Shown: piece after piece, positions 48,101-62,786 of the stretch
Layout: each line of letters opens with the position of its first letter
How positions within the stretch are numbered: the first letter of the stretch is position 1
Source: Campylorhamphus procurvoides
Lineage: Eukaryota > Chordata > Aves > Passeriformes > Dendrocolaptidae
Direction of reading: 5' to 3'
DNA length: 64,000 nt
NCBI GenBank assembly: GCA_013396655.1
Contig: WBMV01004890.1
Coordinates: forward strand, 831,025-895,024
The notes under the pieces: generated by a model
The model's input: the letters and a program-made list of their open reading frames with translations, nothing else
Databases searched by the model: none
Told to the model about the DNA's origin: nothing
Program-made: the position numbers and the translations under genes

Positions 48101-51100
48101 CAAGGTATGAGAAATATTTCTCTAAGTAAAATTTCAAGTATGTCACTGACTGAAAAATGTTAGGATCTGGAGCTGATGTGGTGGGCAAGGTCACTATAGA
48201 TCCTTTTTAAGGTATGTTATTTCCATGCTGAAGCCACTGCAGGCTGCTCTTAATGTATAAACCTCTAGTAAACATTATCCCAACAGTGGCAGGGGTTGCT
48301 GGATCCCAAAGGATTTGTGGCTTAGTAGGAGAAACTGTTGCACACAAATTTGACTTTAACAATGTGACTTGACCATCTGGTCCCCAAAGAGCTGCTGAGC
48401 TGAGGGAAGGTGAGGACATATCTGGGTGCATCACTGGGCTGGAGTTTAGGGAGGATGAGTTCCAGCAAATGGGTGTTGGGGAGCAAAGGAGTGCACCTAC
48501 ACCCAGCCAACAATCCTGCTCTTTCTAGGCAGAACACCTTGCCTGATAGTTGTTTGAATTAATGCTGAACACACTAAGTAATAAGAGTTCTTATATAAAA
48601 AACCTGCTGTTCTTCACCTGGGCATGATTCAGATTAGCTGCTCACAGCTGAACTCCCTTCTAGTGCAGTACGATGGTTGGGCACTCCGGATTGGTGTTTG
48701 TGACAGGCTGAACTCAGCTGTAGCTGAAGCTCACATGAACAAGTCAAACAGTTCCATCCTTGCTCCTTTATTGCTGATGAGACTCTCTCTGCAAGCAGAA
48801 ATGTTCACGTAAATGTACCGTTGAAAGAACATGCACTTTGAAGTTTAGACAATCAAGAACAAACTAATAGGAGAAAAGATTCTTTTTCTTCCCAAGCTGT
48901 GAGGTGTATGAGATACATTGCAAAAGGTTAGGTATAGGTAGGGGTAAAAGTTAATTTATAAAGAATAACCTTTGATAATACCTTTGTATTTCTAGAAATG
49001 TTCTAAACTCTCAGTGGATAATTGATAGACCTCAGCATTCCCTTGTTCTCTCTGTGCTGTAGGGATTGTCTGTGTTTTAAAATAGAATTCCCCCATTTGA
49101 GTTTACTGGAGTTTCAGAAGACAGAAAATAGCATTTCAGTCAGCACTGCTTGGCTGTTCCTCTCCCCAGATGGCTCGGAGCACTTTCCCTCAAAGAAATT
49201 CATGTCCCAGTGGTTACAAACACGGCTTATGCACCAACAATGCATTTCTGTGTCAGCAAAACAGTTCTGACAACTGCAGGGAAAGCTTCTATTTGAGGCT
49301 ATTCTGAGGAAATAACCTCTGCTGGTAAATGCTTGTAAATGTTCCACCAGGGTGACTCAATCCTGCTGCTTGCACTGGAGGAAACCCTGCCTGGATTGTG
49401 GGAGCACACCCTTGGCTCTGGTGGGATGTGTTGGCATTTGGTTCTGCTCCTCTCCCTGCATGTTCCTTGTGTCCTGCACTCGTGTCCCTTGCCACAAGGG
49501 GACATGCAGCCAGGGTTTGTGGCCCCCACAGCCTGGGCCCTGCAGTGCAGCTCTCCCTCCTGCTGCTACAGCTGTGGCAATCCTCCCCAGAGGAGATGTT
49601 GCAAGACAGTGAGTCCCCAGTGGGATGTAAGAGAATGGAAGCAGATGGTGAGCTGAGGAAAATTTCAGGGGAGGATTACATTTTCCAGTTGCTGTCTTTT
49701 TGATTTCACTGTTATTGTCTGATGAATTGTGTCAGATTTGATCCTTCAGATTGAAAAGCTGCTTCTCAATGTGCTCCCAAATGTACAGATAAAGTAAATG
49801 GCTGCTGCCAATGTACTCTCTCAGAAAGTTAATTTTTTAATGCATATTAGGTGGGGTCTCTTGTTCTGTTGTGTCTGCTGTGTGATTTCTGCCTTCAGCT
49901 GAGGGGTTTTTTTCTGTCGTAGTTTATGTTACAACTGGGGTTTCAGGAGCCTGCTGTGTTTTCTTTTAACAGTACCTACTCGTGTACTTGTAATTTACCT
50001 TGGCCAAGGCAAGCAGAAAGGCTTTCTCTTGTCCTGGGCTGTTTGCACAGCTTTCCTTTGGCTTGTTTGGAGTCTCTGATTAACACTGGGCTCTATATAA
50101 ACCTGTTTGCAAAAGCAGGACTAAGAGAGAGGGGAGGCACAGACCTTGAGACCTCAGAGCCAGTGTGGACACAGAGCCAGAGCCCATTCCCAGTGGAAGA
50201 GCAGTGCCAGCCCCTGGGAATGTGAGGAGTGGGTGCCCCAGAGAAAGGCTCCTGCCCCACCTGAGGACTTGCACCTGCCCAGCAGGTCCATCCACTGCCC
50301 TCCAAGCTGAGGAGAAGCCAGATGTGCCTCCAGCAAAGCCTCTGGGCCAGCTGGCCCTGGGCCCTGTGGCAGCTGGAGCTTTTCTTTGTGACTTTCAGGG
50401 AATTCTATCCCAGTGGAGAAGCTCAGATGAAGGCACAGGGTTATTGCAGGGAGCAGAGGCCTGGGCTGTGCACCTTGGTCTTGTAGCTGATTCATTTAGT
50501 GCCAAACAGGTCTCAGCTTGGAGCATCTTCCCTCTAAGAATGCAGGGGATTTTGGAATTGCTGTGAGGTCTGGATCTTTGCTCCTTACTCTGATTACTTT
50601 CCAATAAAATCATTATTGGGCTAGGAAGCAGAGGGAATTTAATTCCACCAGCTAATGATCTAGACAACAGCTGGGACAGGAGATGCTTTGCCTTTTTATA
50701 GCAGAGGGGTTTTGATCCTGCTTTCCCAGTTCTGCAGTGCCCCATGCAGTATGGTTGGCTCAACCACCTCATCCCTCTTGCTTCTTTTTGTTGTTTCCTA
50801 AATAAAAAAACCTGCTTTGATTGACAAGCAAATATTTGCCAAATCATATCATATTTGTGAAATAGACCGAAACAATGTTTTTAATTATAAAAACCCCATC
50901 AAACCAAACAAAAGCCCAAACCCAAACATGTTTGCCTACTAATAGTAAATGAAGCAGTTCATCCAGGCATGACTTTCAAGCTAATTTGTTAAAGTAAGGA
51001 CACTTCCTTTGCAAATTCCAAGTGAGTGTGTGACCTCACCCAGGCCCTCTCCCCCAAGACCATGTGGATGCTTGGTGAGAACTTCCAACCTGGCAGATGT

Positions 51101-54100
51101 GGAAAGGACAACATTGTATTTCTCATCCCCTGTGTCTGAAATTTTAGAAGCTGAGGTACTCAAAATAAGAGCAATGTTCATGAAACCAGTGTGAAAATAA
51201 AGGTTGCGCAAAATGCTCAGCCCTCAGCTGAATGGAGACTGGGAGGGCAGCACTGGTCCAGACTCATCCAGCTGGTGAATTCATTTCTGTGTTATCTGGA
51301 AACTCGCCGCCCTTTCAGTCCATGGTTGTTTTTTCTGATTATTAGTTATTATTTTATGCAATTAAAATCCAAGAGGACCGTGAGACGTCAGGGTAGTATT
51401 TACAAAAGTGTAAAATGCTTTCTCCATTGTTGCATCCTCTCGCTGTCGTTTTCCTCCCCAGTGCAGGCCTGACCCTGTTTTTTTAAGCAGGGCTCCATGG
51501 CAGTAATAGCCCAAGAAGGTTATTGAACGCACAAACATTATCTACATCCATCTTATCAATAAATGTGTCATGAGCCAATTTGATGCAATTACATAGAGGT
51601 GCCCTTTCTAAAATACCAGTAGATCACTTTGATGTGCAACTTACACAAGAATACTTTAAAATACCTATGGGGGAAAAAAAAAGAAAATCAAAACGTATTT
51701 TCAGGCACAAGGATATTCTCTGGATGGTCTCTACATATTCATTAAAGAAAAGGCTGATAGCTTAACTTAAGAAAACCCAGCAGTGGAAAATCTCTCACAT
51801 GAATTATGTGGAATTTGGACTTAAATCTTGGAGAAAATTAAGCCAAACACTGTTGTGCCTGCCCCAGTATTAGATTTTGCTAGACTTAATAATATTTTTT
51901 GTTTCTTATTGCAAAATGATTGTTATGCTTTGCTGACTGTATATATAAAAATGTAACCAGAAGCAGATCCTTCCTGTATCATTCCTTCCTATAGCCTTAT
52001 ATCACATTCAGTCTTACTTTTCTTTTCCCTCCATTAAATACTGCATGTTGATTTATTCCATTATGGAAGACAGGGTTATGAAAGGATTTTGAGTCTTTTG
52101 AATTGACTCGAGGTCTGAGGAGTGGGTAAATCTAAATGAGGTTGAATTTTGTAGTAGATCATAATGGCAGCTTTCTGACTGCTTCCTTTTATTTAGTGCT
52201 GGCTTATTTACTCAGGCTTAGAAACTCATAAACCTTGTAAATACACATGTAAGTGTAATGAACTTCTCTAGACTGTGTGCCTCAGCTTTCTTCAGTATAT
52301 TTTATATACCATTTTATGCTTTTCTTTGATCCTCTTCCTGTACTGACATTGCAGAGAACTAGGACATTTTTGCTACCTGTTGTTGTTGCTGCTTAAGTAC
52401 TGTGGTCCTGCCATGGAACATGCTTTGGGAAGCTTCATGTTTAACACCTTCCATGCAAGAATGATTTAGAAGCATCAGGAGTTTCCAGCAATTCTGAATG
52501 TTTGATTTGGCTGCCATCTGCTACTTTCCGGAGCCTGAAGAGGCAAGAGGGTCACCTTTTTTGAGGGTAAAATAGTCTGTGGAATTCATATCTATACTCA
52601 GGAGGGACTGGTCAAATACAGAGAGCTGTATCACCTTCACAGAGCTGCTGATTTAATCTAAAAAAATCCCAGTGCATTGGAGAAATTTAAGGAGTTCCAT
52701 GTTAAAAGGAGGATTCAGGAAGAGTGTTGGTCATAGAACCAGCCTGGCTGGGACAGCATGGTGGGAAAGGATTGTGTAATGGATCACTAAGAAGGACTCA
52801 GAACACCAACATCTCTTTATTATTGCCTTTGCAGACCATGTTTTGATCCCTAAAACATGATTTATGACCAGTACGTAATTCATTAGCCCAGGCAGAAGTT
52901 ATTAGAATGAGAGGTGCAAAGACATCATTCTATTCCTGGAGAAGGGAAGGTGTTTTCCAACTCTCAACACCTTTTGATATATATGGAAATCATACAGTGA
53001 ATGTGCACAGCATTCCAGAGTGCCCACTCAGGGGCTGTCTGGCATGCCAGGAAAAGATGCTCACCCTGTCTTACCTCAGCTGGGTGCTCTGGTTGGAAAA
53101 TGGGGCTTGAAACAAGAAAAGCAAATTAGGATAATTCCACTGCAACACATATTGGAATTTAACAGTGCTGAGATGAAAATGTGTATTTATTCTAAACTTT
53201 GATTCATGACTTTATTAATCAGAGTCCAAACTCTTGGTTCTGTTGCACCTGGTTTGCATTATTCCTATCGGATGGAACGAGTGGGAAAAGCCTTCTCCAT
53301 AAAGGGAATTTGGAGATGCACGTGGCCAGTTTAGGAGTACTTTCAAGCATTTCTATGTTCCAGCAATCTCCATGCTATGAAAACCCCACAGACTCTTAGA
53401 CAGTTATGGCTTTTTGTTCCTCTCTAACGAAGCCATAATAAGGCACCAAATCTCTTGGAATCATTTCTCAAAAAGGAAATACAGAAGCAGTGCTGTGTTG
53501 GGCTGTCAGCATGGGGTGATAAAGTACCATAAATACAAATTACAGCAGCAGCAACAGGGTTTTTTTGGGCATAAAAGTAGGAAATTCTACTTTTCTGTGC
53601 CTCTTTTTGGTTTAGCATGACTGCTGACATACCTGAAGCAGCCGTGGGGATTATCCTACATGAATTTCAGGAATGGTGGGGTGGACACTGAGCTCCTATC
53701 TGCTAACTCATAGGAAATTAATGGCAGCAGGGAAAGCAGAAATCTCATCACATTTGGAAAAATATTGAAAAGTAAATTTAAATGGCTTTTTAGATAGAGT
53801 TTAGAACAGCTGGAGTACAAGAATGCCCTGATGACCAGCATGTTCCTCAGTGTCCGTGCTCTGCAGTGTGTCTGCTGAGTCCTAAATACCTCTCGAAATA
53901 GGCACCAAAAGTTATATTTCTTGACTTTTTTGCAGTAAGCACATGAAAATTCCATAGCACCATTGCAGCTGTGTAATTCAGTATTTATATCCCTGATCTG
54001 TCCTGAGTGTGTCCGTTCCCCTTGGCCACAGTGAGGAGCTCAGCCAGACCTGTCCGAGCTGCCTTATGCGGTCCCAGGTAATTCATCTCACTTTCCCTCT

Positions 54101-57100
54101 CACTTTGAAAAATAAGGTTCTTTCAAAATCATTAGGTAATGGTACCACTATAAAAGAACCACATCATATTTTAGCAGCAGGGCTCCTTTGAGTGGTGGTT
54201 TAATGACTGTGGAAATACAGGATTTAAAGTGACTGTGGCTGTAATACTGCAGGTAAGGGACACTTCCACTAGCCCCATGGAAATGATTTCTCATATAAAC
54301 TTCTAAATTCATTAGTGTAGACTGAGAGAAATATTTTGCTGTGTTTGCATCTTTTTTTTTTTACCTTCTGACTGAATAAGTTTGTAAATTATGTGCATTT
54401 GTTTTTCTTATCCCGCTGTGCATAAATTGTATAGGTAAAATCAAGAAATTTTATTGTGTTTCAATGTGCTATACAACCTAAAATCAAAGACCAAAACAAA
54501 TTAGGCCTCAACATAAATAAATACTTCAGGATTTTCCAGGAAGCTATAAAAGGTATATGGGATTAATTTCTTTAGCACAGATTAGGATCTGTAACCTCAG
54601 TTTCTTGAGCCAGTAATTATCTAATTTTAGAAGTGCAAAAGACAGGTATAACACATAACATAGTGGATGGATTTGTGAAGTTCTTGTAATTTGGAAAGTA
54701 ATACTTTAAACAATGTTTTTCTGCCCTCTCAGTGCCTTTTATAGCATTCTTTTCCATTTTCCAGCTCACCTAACTTCATAATCATTTACCTTTCCTCGCT
54801 TTAATTATAAAGTTTATATGCCCCTGTAAAGGCCCTTACTGTAAAATTCTAGTAGTCATATTTTATACATGATTGAAAAACACCTTGATGAGACTATCTG
54901 AAGCCACTCTGTAGTAAAGAAGATCTGGGAAAAGCAATAACTCAGCCCTTAGGAAACTAGGGGCAAAAATAGAATTTAGCTGTAGTGCTTTACTGTGGGA
55001 AAATCCTTGAAACTTTTGCTGTTTATGGCTTCACTGAAAAATTAAAGAGGGTAGTGAAAACCCGTAGCTTAGCGATGAAGTTAAAATAAAAGAGCTGCTA
55101 CTGTTCCTCTGTAGGACAGAAACCTTACCCATCACTGGAAAATGTTGGGGTTTCTTGAGGAAAGCACATTTATAATTGAGTAGTGAGAGGGGATGTGTTG
55201 CATTGCTGCTGAACGAGACAGATGCCAGAGCAGTGAGAGCTGGGGCAGGTGATTCGTTCTGGTCATCCATCCCTGGGCACTGCAAGGGCAACCCTGAGCT
55301 TGGGCTCTGCTGGGCACCACAACAACCTGGGCTGCAGTGGTGCTGAGGAGGAGGATTGCTTTAGGAGGAAACCTAGGGAGGAGGAGGGAAGGCACCATGG
55401 GCAGGAATCAGAGATTCTCTGCATGCCATTAGGATGGGGAGGAGACAACAGCTCTCCAGACTTGCTGTTTGCGGCTGAGATCCCAGGCCTGGCTTAAGCC
55501 GGGACTCTGGGGAAGAAGTGATCATAGTTACACGGCACATCTGCACAGTCTTGGGCTCCCCATGTCTCCTTCACAGGAGGAGCAGCATCAAGGCTGCTCA
55601 GAGTTCTGTCCTCAGCTTGCACTGCAAGAAATGCTCAGTGAAACTGCTCTGGTTGAGGCTCTGACACACTGCACATACCTGAGAGAGCAGTAACAAGCTC
55701 TAAGTGATTTAAAGATTTTTAAGGACAACCGAGATTGTGTATCAGGAGAAATTAGTTTGCATCCTAATGTGATTGTGGAGTCTGAAGTCTTAGCAGATAG
55801 TCACACATAGAGGGATGCCACATCCACATAGAGGAAAGGAGGAAGAAAGGAGACAAAAAAAAACCCCGAAAGAAGCCCCACCCCAAAAGAAAGAAGCAGT
55901 CCTTGTGAGTTACCTGTTAGATGCAAGCAGGTGGATTCTGGCTCATACTGAAAGGATAAAGGAAAACAGCTCTGGCTCCAGACTGCCAGGTCTGGTGTGG
56001 AGGCATGGCAAGATTTTTGTATTCGAAGAGTCTCTTGATAGCCCTGCCTGGTCTTGGTAAATACTAGTCATATTAATAATAATATGCCAAAATGGTGCTT
56101 GTTTTGTAAGGTAAATGTATTTCTGTTGTTAATAGACTGCTTTTTTCCCCTTACCTTTGGACAGGACTAAGGTTAGGACAAAAATAGATCCTGCTGCACC
56201 TTTTTGCCCGTGACATTGTGTTTTGTTCAATTCTTCAGCACGTCTGAGATCTGTGGCAGTCAGCTTGTTCCTTTCAGCTCCTTCCTTTCAGCTTGTTCTT
56301 AATGCTAATTTCCCATTTTCTACTATTTTACTGGAAAGAGGCAAAAAGCGTGAGAAAAGCCTTGAGAATGTGAAACTTTAATTATTAGTACGCAATCTAG
56401 ATTTAGAGGAGTTCTTTCAGTATGTATTTTTCACAAAGCTGTGAACCTTGGTTAATTTTAGAAAGTCTGATGAACTAAAATAGATGTCCTCTGCTTGAAA
56501 GTCAGATGATTCAGTTGAACCACAGACCCTTCACTTTTCAGGGCTGTGTGGCCGTGGAGACTCTGACTTTTAAAATGTGTGTTAATTGTTGAAATGCAAA
56601 TTAACTATGTTCGGGTTTTGTTGTTTGTTTTTTTTTTTCCCATTTTGAAACATTTTTCTGCAGTATGCTTGGGGCTTTTATTGAAAATCCGTGGAGATAT
56701 TGCCCTAATATTCATAGTCACTGTTTTGGACCATGTAGTCCAGGGGTTCTGTTATAAATTTCAGAGGACTATCTGCCTCCTTTTCCCCTTGCCTCGTGCA
56801 ATTCCAGCCCCTGACACAAGATGTGGATGGGCTTTGGGTTACTCTCACACTCACTGGGAAGGTTTTCTCACAAGGAAAACAGAAGGAGAACTAGAATTCA
56901 GCTAGTTTGATTCATCCCCAAAGCCAGTCATGCCATGTTTGGAACCTCCATTCCTCCAAGCTGTCAAAAATCTGGCTTTCAGTGAGCGTGGCCTGACTTT
57001 CAAAGCACATACTGACTGTTTGTCCTGCAAACTAGCACAGGAATGGAATGTTTAGCACATCTTAAAGATTCATTCTGGGACTTGTTACTTGTTTCTTTGG

Positions 57101-57323
57101 GTACATGCCTGGAGAATGGCAGCAGATGATTTGTAATCCAAACCTGTCAGAAGTTGGGGTGAAAATTCTCTTTCTTCTCTTCTATCATTATTCTAATTAG
57201 GCAGCCCTTGAAACTTAGAACAATGGCATTCTAAGTTCCCCCCAGATCTTTAGAGGGGAAATCATTCCAATTTGGAAGGAAAAAGAAAGGAAAAATTGTT
57301 ACAAATCTTTTTTCTCACTGTCT
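45174..57323. other. Long stretch of mostly unique noncoding DNA
   Basis: AT-leaning with GC-richer patches at about 45355-45540, 49340-49630 and 50130-50470, where overlapping frames of 100-150 codons stay open without domains. An A/C-rich tract lies near 50885-50930 and T runs near 54352 and 56622. No gene, RNA gene or intact transposon is recognised. Confidence 0.5.
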
Positions 57324-57360
57324 AAGAGAGAGAGAGAGAGCGAGAGAGAGCGAGAGAGAG
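57324..57360. repeat. GA microsatellite with two C interruptions
   Basis: AG/GA dinucleotides run for about 37 bp, interrupted by C at 57341 and 57351, so the interruptions are 10 bp apart. The minus strand therefore reads a Ser/Leu repeat that is spurious as protein. Confidence 0.9.
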
Positions 57361-60300
57361 CACATGCCAGACCGAATGGATGCACATTCCACCACACATA
57401 CAAAGCCCTTTCCAAGGCTTTGTTCGTATTTGAATCTGGCCCTGGTTCCCTGAGCAGATTTGTCACTTGGACCCCACATTTGTAGTCTCAGGCCTTCAGT
57501 GAAAGAACACTTTGGAATCAGAGAGCTGAAAAACATTATGATGGGAAAAGATTATTTACAAACATGACTTTAGAATATAGAATAGAATGTTTTCTATAGA
57601 AAATAAAGTGTCACCACGTTGGAAATCTTTCAAGGAAACCTCATCTGATCTGTTTTGTTCTGTAGAAATGATTCAGGGTTTGTGGTTACATCACAAAACA
57701 ACGTGGCTTCTACTGAGTCTGTAAGGACAATGTATTATGAAACACTGAATGAAATCTACTGTCTATGGGTAAAGTCAGTCTATCCAGATCAAAATTAAAG
57801 AAAGTTTTAGTGGAATGCTTTAAGGGGAAAAGTAATGTCAGATAGTAAAGGTTCAGAGCACAGAATTTGGGTACATCAGTATAGGAATTTGGGGGGGGAA
57901 TACTGGGGAGGAGCATTTAGCCAGAGGTGTAACTGGATTTACTGGCAGATACATCATGTGCAATTGCAAATGCTTGCAGATAAATATTTCCCTCGATAAT
58001 AACTTTTCAAAGACAGTTTTCCTAACATATAATCACACTGCAGGCTGCTAATTTTTCATGCCCAGATAGCTAAATCTAAAGTATGCTCTATTTCTTTTGC
58101 TTTGTATTAAAGGTAATAATACCTTTGGTTCCTGACACATTGGAATAAGACATCACTTGGATTGTTCTCTGAAGCACCTGGTGCAGACACTGGAAAACAA
58201 AAGCTAAACTTTATAGAGAAGGAACTCTAATTTTCTGCTACTCATAAGCGCATACACACTTCTCTGGTTCTAAATTGGTTTTGAATTCCACCCTGTGTTT
58301 ATGCTTTCAGAACACTTTAGCCTGTAAAGGCTGCAAAGGCACCTGAACAGCCTCTACTTGGCTGAGGTGGCAGAGAGCAGAGAATAGGGAGCTGATTTCC
58401 CTGCTCCCAACACACCAGCACCTGGCATTGCTTCTCCACTCGCTGCTGCTCAGCTGCACCTGCCTGCAGTTGTGTTCCATGGCACTACCTTCAACCAAAA
58501 TCCTGTTTGGAGTTTGCTAATGGCCCTCCTTGTAATTACTGTGTAATACTTCATTGGGATTCCTGTAATTATTATTTTAAACCACTTTACATGGTCTGAT
58601 TTGAATTTTTAATGCAGAAAACACATATTCAGCCTTTCGGTCTGATTCCCTTTGGATGGCTGTGGATGCAACGTACATTTTAATGTGTGAAGTTATTTGT
58701 ATGCAACAGGATATTCCCAACTTAAACTCCTGAATCTCTGCTAGTATTATATGTGCAAAGTTACTGTCAGTGCAGGGGAATATATTTTAATCTCTAAAAT
58801 CTGTGTTTACTCACACCGTAAAACTATTTATATTTGAGGTAGTTTACCAAAATACACACAAAGTACTCTGTCTTGCAAAGTAAAACTGCACGATACATTT
58901 CAATACATTTTTTTACATGTGTGCTGTTCATAAAAATATCTAGCTGTGCATATATGCAATTTTTTATTGCTTACTCTTTATGTCAGAAAAACAAGTATCT
59001 TTATATGAAATTTAGAAATCACCTTGCAAAGATTAAAAATAAGGTGGGCAGGATGTTAGAAAGTCATTAAACAGGTACAATTTAAAGAGGAGTGGATAAA
59101 CTTTCTGCCTGCTGTGGCCTCCATGAGCTTGTAACAGCTGATAGTGCATTATTCTTTAATTTTCTTTAAAAGTCTGGGGGTGTCATTTGCACCCAAGGCC
59201 TGGGGAGGTGCTTTAGGAATAATAACAGTCCTGGTTTCCTGATACATTGGCTTCAGTGAGAAAAAGCATTCCTCTGAAACCTCTCCAGGATCTTATCTGG
59301 AGGCACCAAGCCTGTCTAATGTATGAAATAATAAGGCAGGCACTATTTTAACACAATAATTTGGACAGCTTTACTTTATTCAGTCCATCTGCAAATGTCG
59401 TAGAAAGGAGTGATATAATTATCTGTATTCTGTTCCTGAAAGGCTAAGTGTGTCTCATGAAGAAAATCTCAAAAAGATTTTAATTAAGTTAAAACTAAAA
59501 TAAGAGCTGAAGTATAGAAAGTGTCCTAAAGAATCTTTAATATCAAAATGAGCTCATAGCATCTTCTAAAATATAAGTTAATAGAGGCAAGTTAATATTC
59601 CTCTAGTGGAGAAAATGAAAACAGAATTGGACATTTAGTTTTTGAGATCTGGAATACTTGGCTCTTTTCAAGTCCTGTTTCCTTTCTCTCTGCCCCTCAA
59701 GCAGACCATGAAGGAGTCGAGTCTCTGTGCAGATCTGTCTTTAATTCCCCAGAAAACAGGGTGTCCCTCTTGCTGAGCAGCTCCCAGGTCTCCTGCTCCT
59801 GCTGCATTGCCAAGGAACACAATCCTTAGGGAAGGTGTAGAATCTGGGGCAGTAGGAGGTAGTTTCCTTACGGCAGCGTGTGAATTCAGTTTATTAAACT
59901 TAATTCAGGAAAAAATAGCCTCGCTGGTGCCCTGTAGATCTCAGAGCAGCAAGTGCCCTGTTGGCATCATGCACTCACCGTGGGTGTCCCTGTCAGCAAT
60001 GCTGTAATGCCACGCTGAGGGAATCCCACTGGGAGGAATTACTGATGTGCTCTTTGCTGCTGGACAACTTGGTACATCTTTTGTTTGGGATTTGGAAAGC
60101 TTGGTGAGTGCCTGTAGCTTGTCAGATGCCAAATGCTCCAGCAGCTCCAGCAGCCACGTACCGACCAGGGGCTTCACTCCCAGCCTGGATTTCTGTCGTG
60201 TTTCTTCACCAAGCCTGTGGAGGTGCCCTACAGCTGGTGCTTCCCATACCACGCAAAGGCCACTGGAAAGGGTTTCAAACCAAAGCACACCCAAGGGACA

Positions 60301-62786
60301 GGTCTCTTTGGTCTCTGTACCCCTCGTGCCCATGAGAGGCTCTTGCCCTTTCCCAGCATCACGCTTTTCCTTCATCCTCTTCCTCCTTCTCCTGCTGCTG
60401 CCTGGGCTTCTGCCCGTAAGAACTGAGCTTTTCTTTTCCTTCTGCCCCTAACCTTGATGAATGGCCTATATCTCGGCACAGCAGCTCCCCTTGCTCTTAA
60501 GTGCAGGTGATTGATAGAGCAGGAACAGCAGTGCAGCAGGTTCTGTGTCCTGGCAGCCTCGGCTGCTGCCCGTGCTTCCCTCCAGGGACCTGCCAGAGCT
60601 TATTCTGGGCAGGAATTTAGATCCCTACCAAGCCAGGGAGAAACCAAGAGGGATTTAGCAACTCCTGCTACATAGCCTGAATATCCTTTAAAAACAGCAA
60701 GCCCAGAGTGCTCTGCTGCTTTTCTGTCATGGAATGCTTTGAAGGGCAAATATTCCTCTTTGTTTTGCACTGATGGTATGGTTTTGGTAGACAGACTCAG
60801 CATTATAAAATACAAGTTCATGTGCTTCCGTTTGTTTTATGGGTTAAGAAATAAAATGAAAGTCTGTGAATATACTTAGTTCAAAAACATTATTTCTACA
60901 TCTGTATATGCTTTAATGTACATGATACATAATTCTATAGTTATTGATTGGTCTATAATATAGGATATTATTGCTGTTCTTGCTCTACTATCAGTTAAAA
61001 ATTTCATTTTCGCTTAGCATGTTCCCTGTACGTTTTTCTTATTAAAATGAATGTAACAGTGACCTTTTTGAAAGAATGTCTGGTTAAATTAGTCACACTT
61101 TTTAATATAATCAGTTCTTAAGGCGAGGTTTTCAAAGTGGCTTCATTACGATCAGGGGATCTGTGCCAGACCACACCTTCAGAAGATGTGAATGTAAAGC
61201 TGAAGGCAGTTGTTTATTCAAATTTGTATGTCTGAATTTTGGCAGAAAAGGGAAAAAATCAAAGGTGACTGAAAGAGAATAGATGTCTAAGTGATACTGA
61301 CTTTAACAGGTTCCTAATCATGATGGCATATGATAGAAATGTGCTGGGAGAAGGTAAAGGCTTTGAAAGGGAAAACCAAAAGTACAGTAATACCCTTGAA
61401 AGTGCTGACTTCATGAGTCAACATTTAAATGGGAGCCTGTCTTCCTATGAAATAGCTTTTCAACTTCTTTCTTATCATCATAGGCCTTAATTAAAATAGT
61501 TCAAAGGAGTTGGGTCATAAAACTGCATTGGTCTTTCTGTGCTAAAAAGAATTTCTGCACTCAGCAGACTTCATCAGTTCTCCAAACTTCGCAGTTGAGT
61601 CAATAGACTTCTTTTCACTCTGGTGAACTACACATTGAGAATGCCATAAGCAATTATTTAATCTTAGTAACTCGGGGATAGTTCAGGACCGCAGTGGGCT
61701 AATTAAAAAGTGCTTCAGTGTATCATTGATTTCTTGGTATGATGACAAAGTCCTGCTTAATTCTGCTTTACTTTGAAACGAGTGCTGCTGCCAGGCAAGC
61801 TTGCTGTATAAACACTGAAGGGTAGAGGGAGAGGCAAATGCATCCTCCTGCAGTTTGTCAGGGCACAGAGGGAAGGGAAGGACCAAAACCGATGAGCGAA
61901 TGGAGGGAGGAATTTTAACTCGCAGGGAAAACAAGGTCTTTCAATCAGCCAGTCTGAGGAAATTGTGAAGGAAGGGTCGCTGTTTTCTCAAGATAAACTT
62001 TGCAGAAAGTGCAGCAGTGGCAGCACCAGGCACTGGCCTTCAGTGATCTATTCACTGCCCAAAGCTTCGGCATCACCGATTCATTGCACTGCCTTCCCAG
62101 TGACCTCCTCTTAGCCCTGCTTTCTGTACTTTGGAGTTTCCTTCATTTGTCATGTCCCAAGCCTGTTTCTGCTTTAAATCTCCACTTCTGTTGGAGACAT
62201 AAGCCCAAGGAGCAGAGTGAAAAATCCCATAACCTCATTCATAACTGCCATGACCTTTAATTCAGAAGCCACAGCTCTGCAATAGCTGCAGTTAATAGTC
62301 CTTTTAAGAGGTTTATTCAGTCTTTGGCTAAAAATTCGTACAGTAATGTTGATTGTGCAACTGATAAGGCTCATGTGTAAAGTGAACTGGGAAATAGGAA
62401 AAGAAGTCTCGAAAATTTAGTGTTTTTATTGTTATTATTTCAGTTCAGTTATCCTGTTAGCATGCTTCTTGTTCCTTCTGCTCTGTAGTTTGTGCTTTAT
62501 TGTATTGGTACAGTACATGAAGGCGGTTGTGTTATGGAGTCTGCTGTCAGGAGAGGCTGTTATTAGCTCAGTAAAATATAAGATGTACGGAAATTGAACC
62601 ATAACAACAGTGTCAAGCTAATCAGGTGACATATTTTGCTTTTTAAACATCTATATTTCAGTAAAATATAATCTCCATATGAATAGCTCCTTCTCACCTG
62701 AACACTCTTGCTCGTTCACCATTAAAATAGTTTCCCTAGAAAAAAAAAGCCATTGACAGTCCCCACCCTGCCACCATTAATGAAAA
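57361..62786. other. Mostly unique noncoding DNA
   Basis: AT-leaning, with a GC-rich, stop-poor patch at 60040-60450 containing the signal-peptide-like frame listed separately. AAT/TTA-rich sequence at 60830-61050 shows no features. No known RNA or mobile element is recognised. Confidence 0.5.
60332..60415 (+). other. Signal-peptide-like short reading frame
   Basis: An ATG begins 28 codons reading MRGSCPFPASRF and then a Leu-rich hydrophobic core (FILFLLLLLLPGLLP), the layout of a secretory signal peptide. GTAAGA follows at once and could be a donor, although the base before it is C rather than G. The open frame otherwise ends at 60451. The start context is weak (CCC before ATG). The same pyrimidine-rich DNA could simply be a polypyrimidine tract before the AG at 60419-60420, in which case the Leu run is an accident. 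Confidence 0.2.

Noticed and set aside
54250..54285. CR1-like word GGGACACTTCCACTAG
   Set aside because: A short match without the flanking CR1 tail pattern; could be coincidence.
57315..57536. Ser/Leu-rich minus-strand frame
   Set aside because: Its C-terminal Ser-Leu run is simply the GA microsatellite read on the opposite strand.
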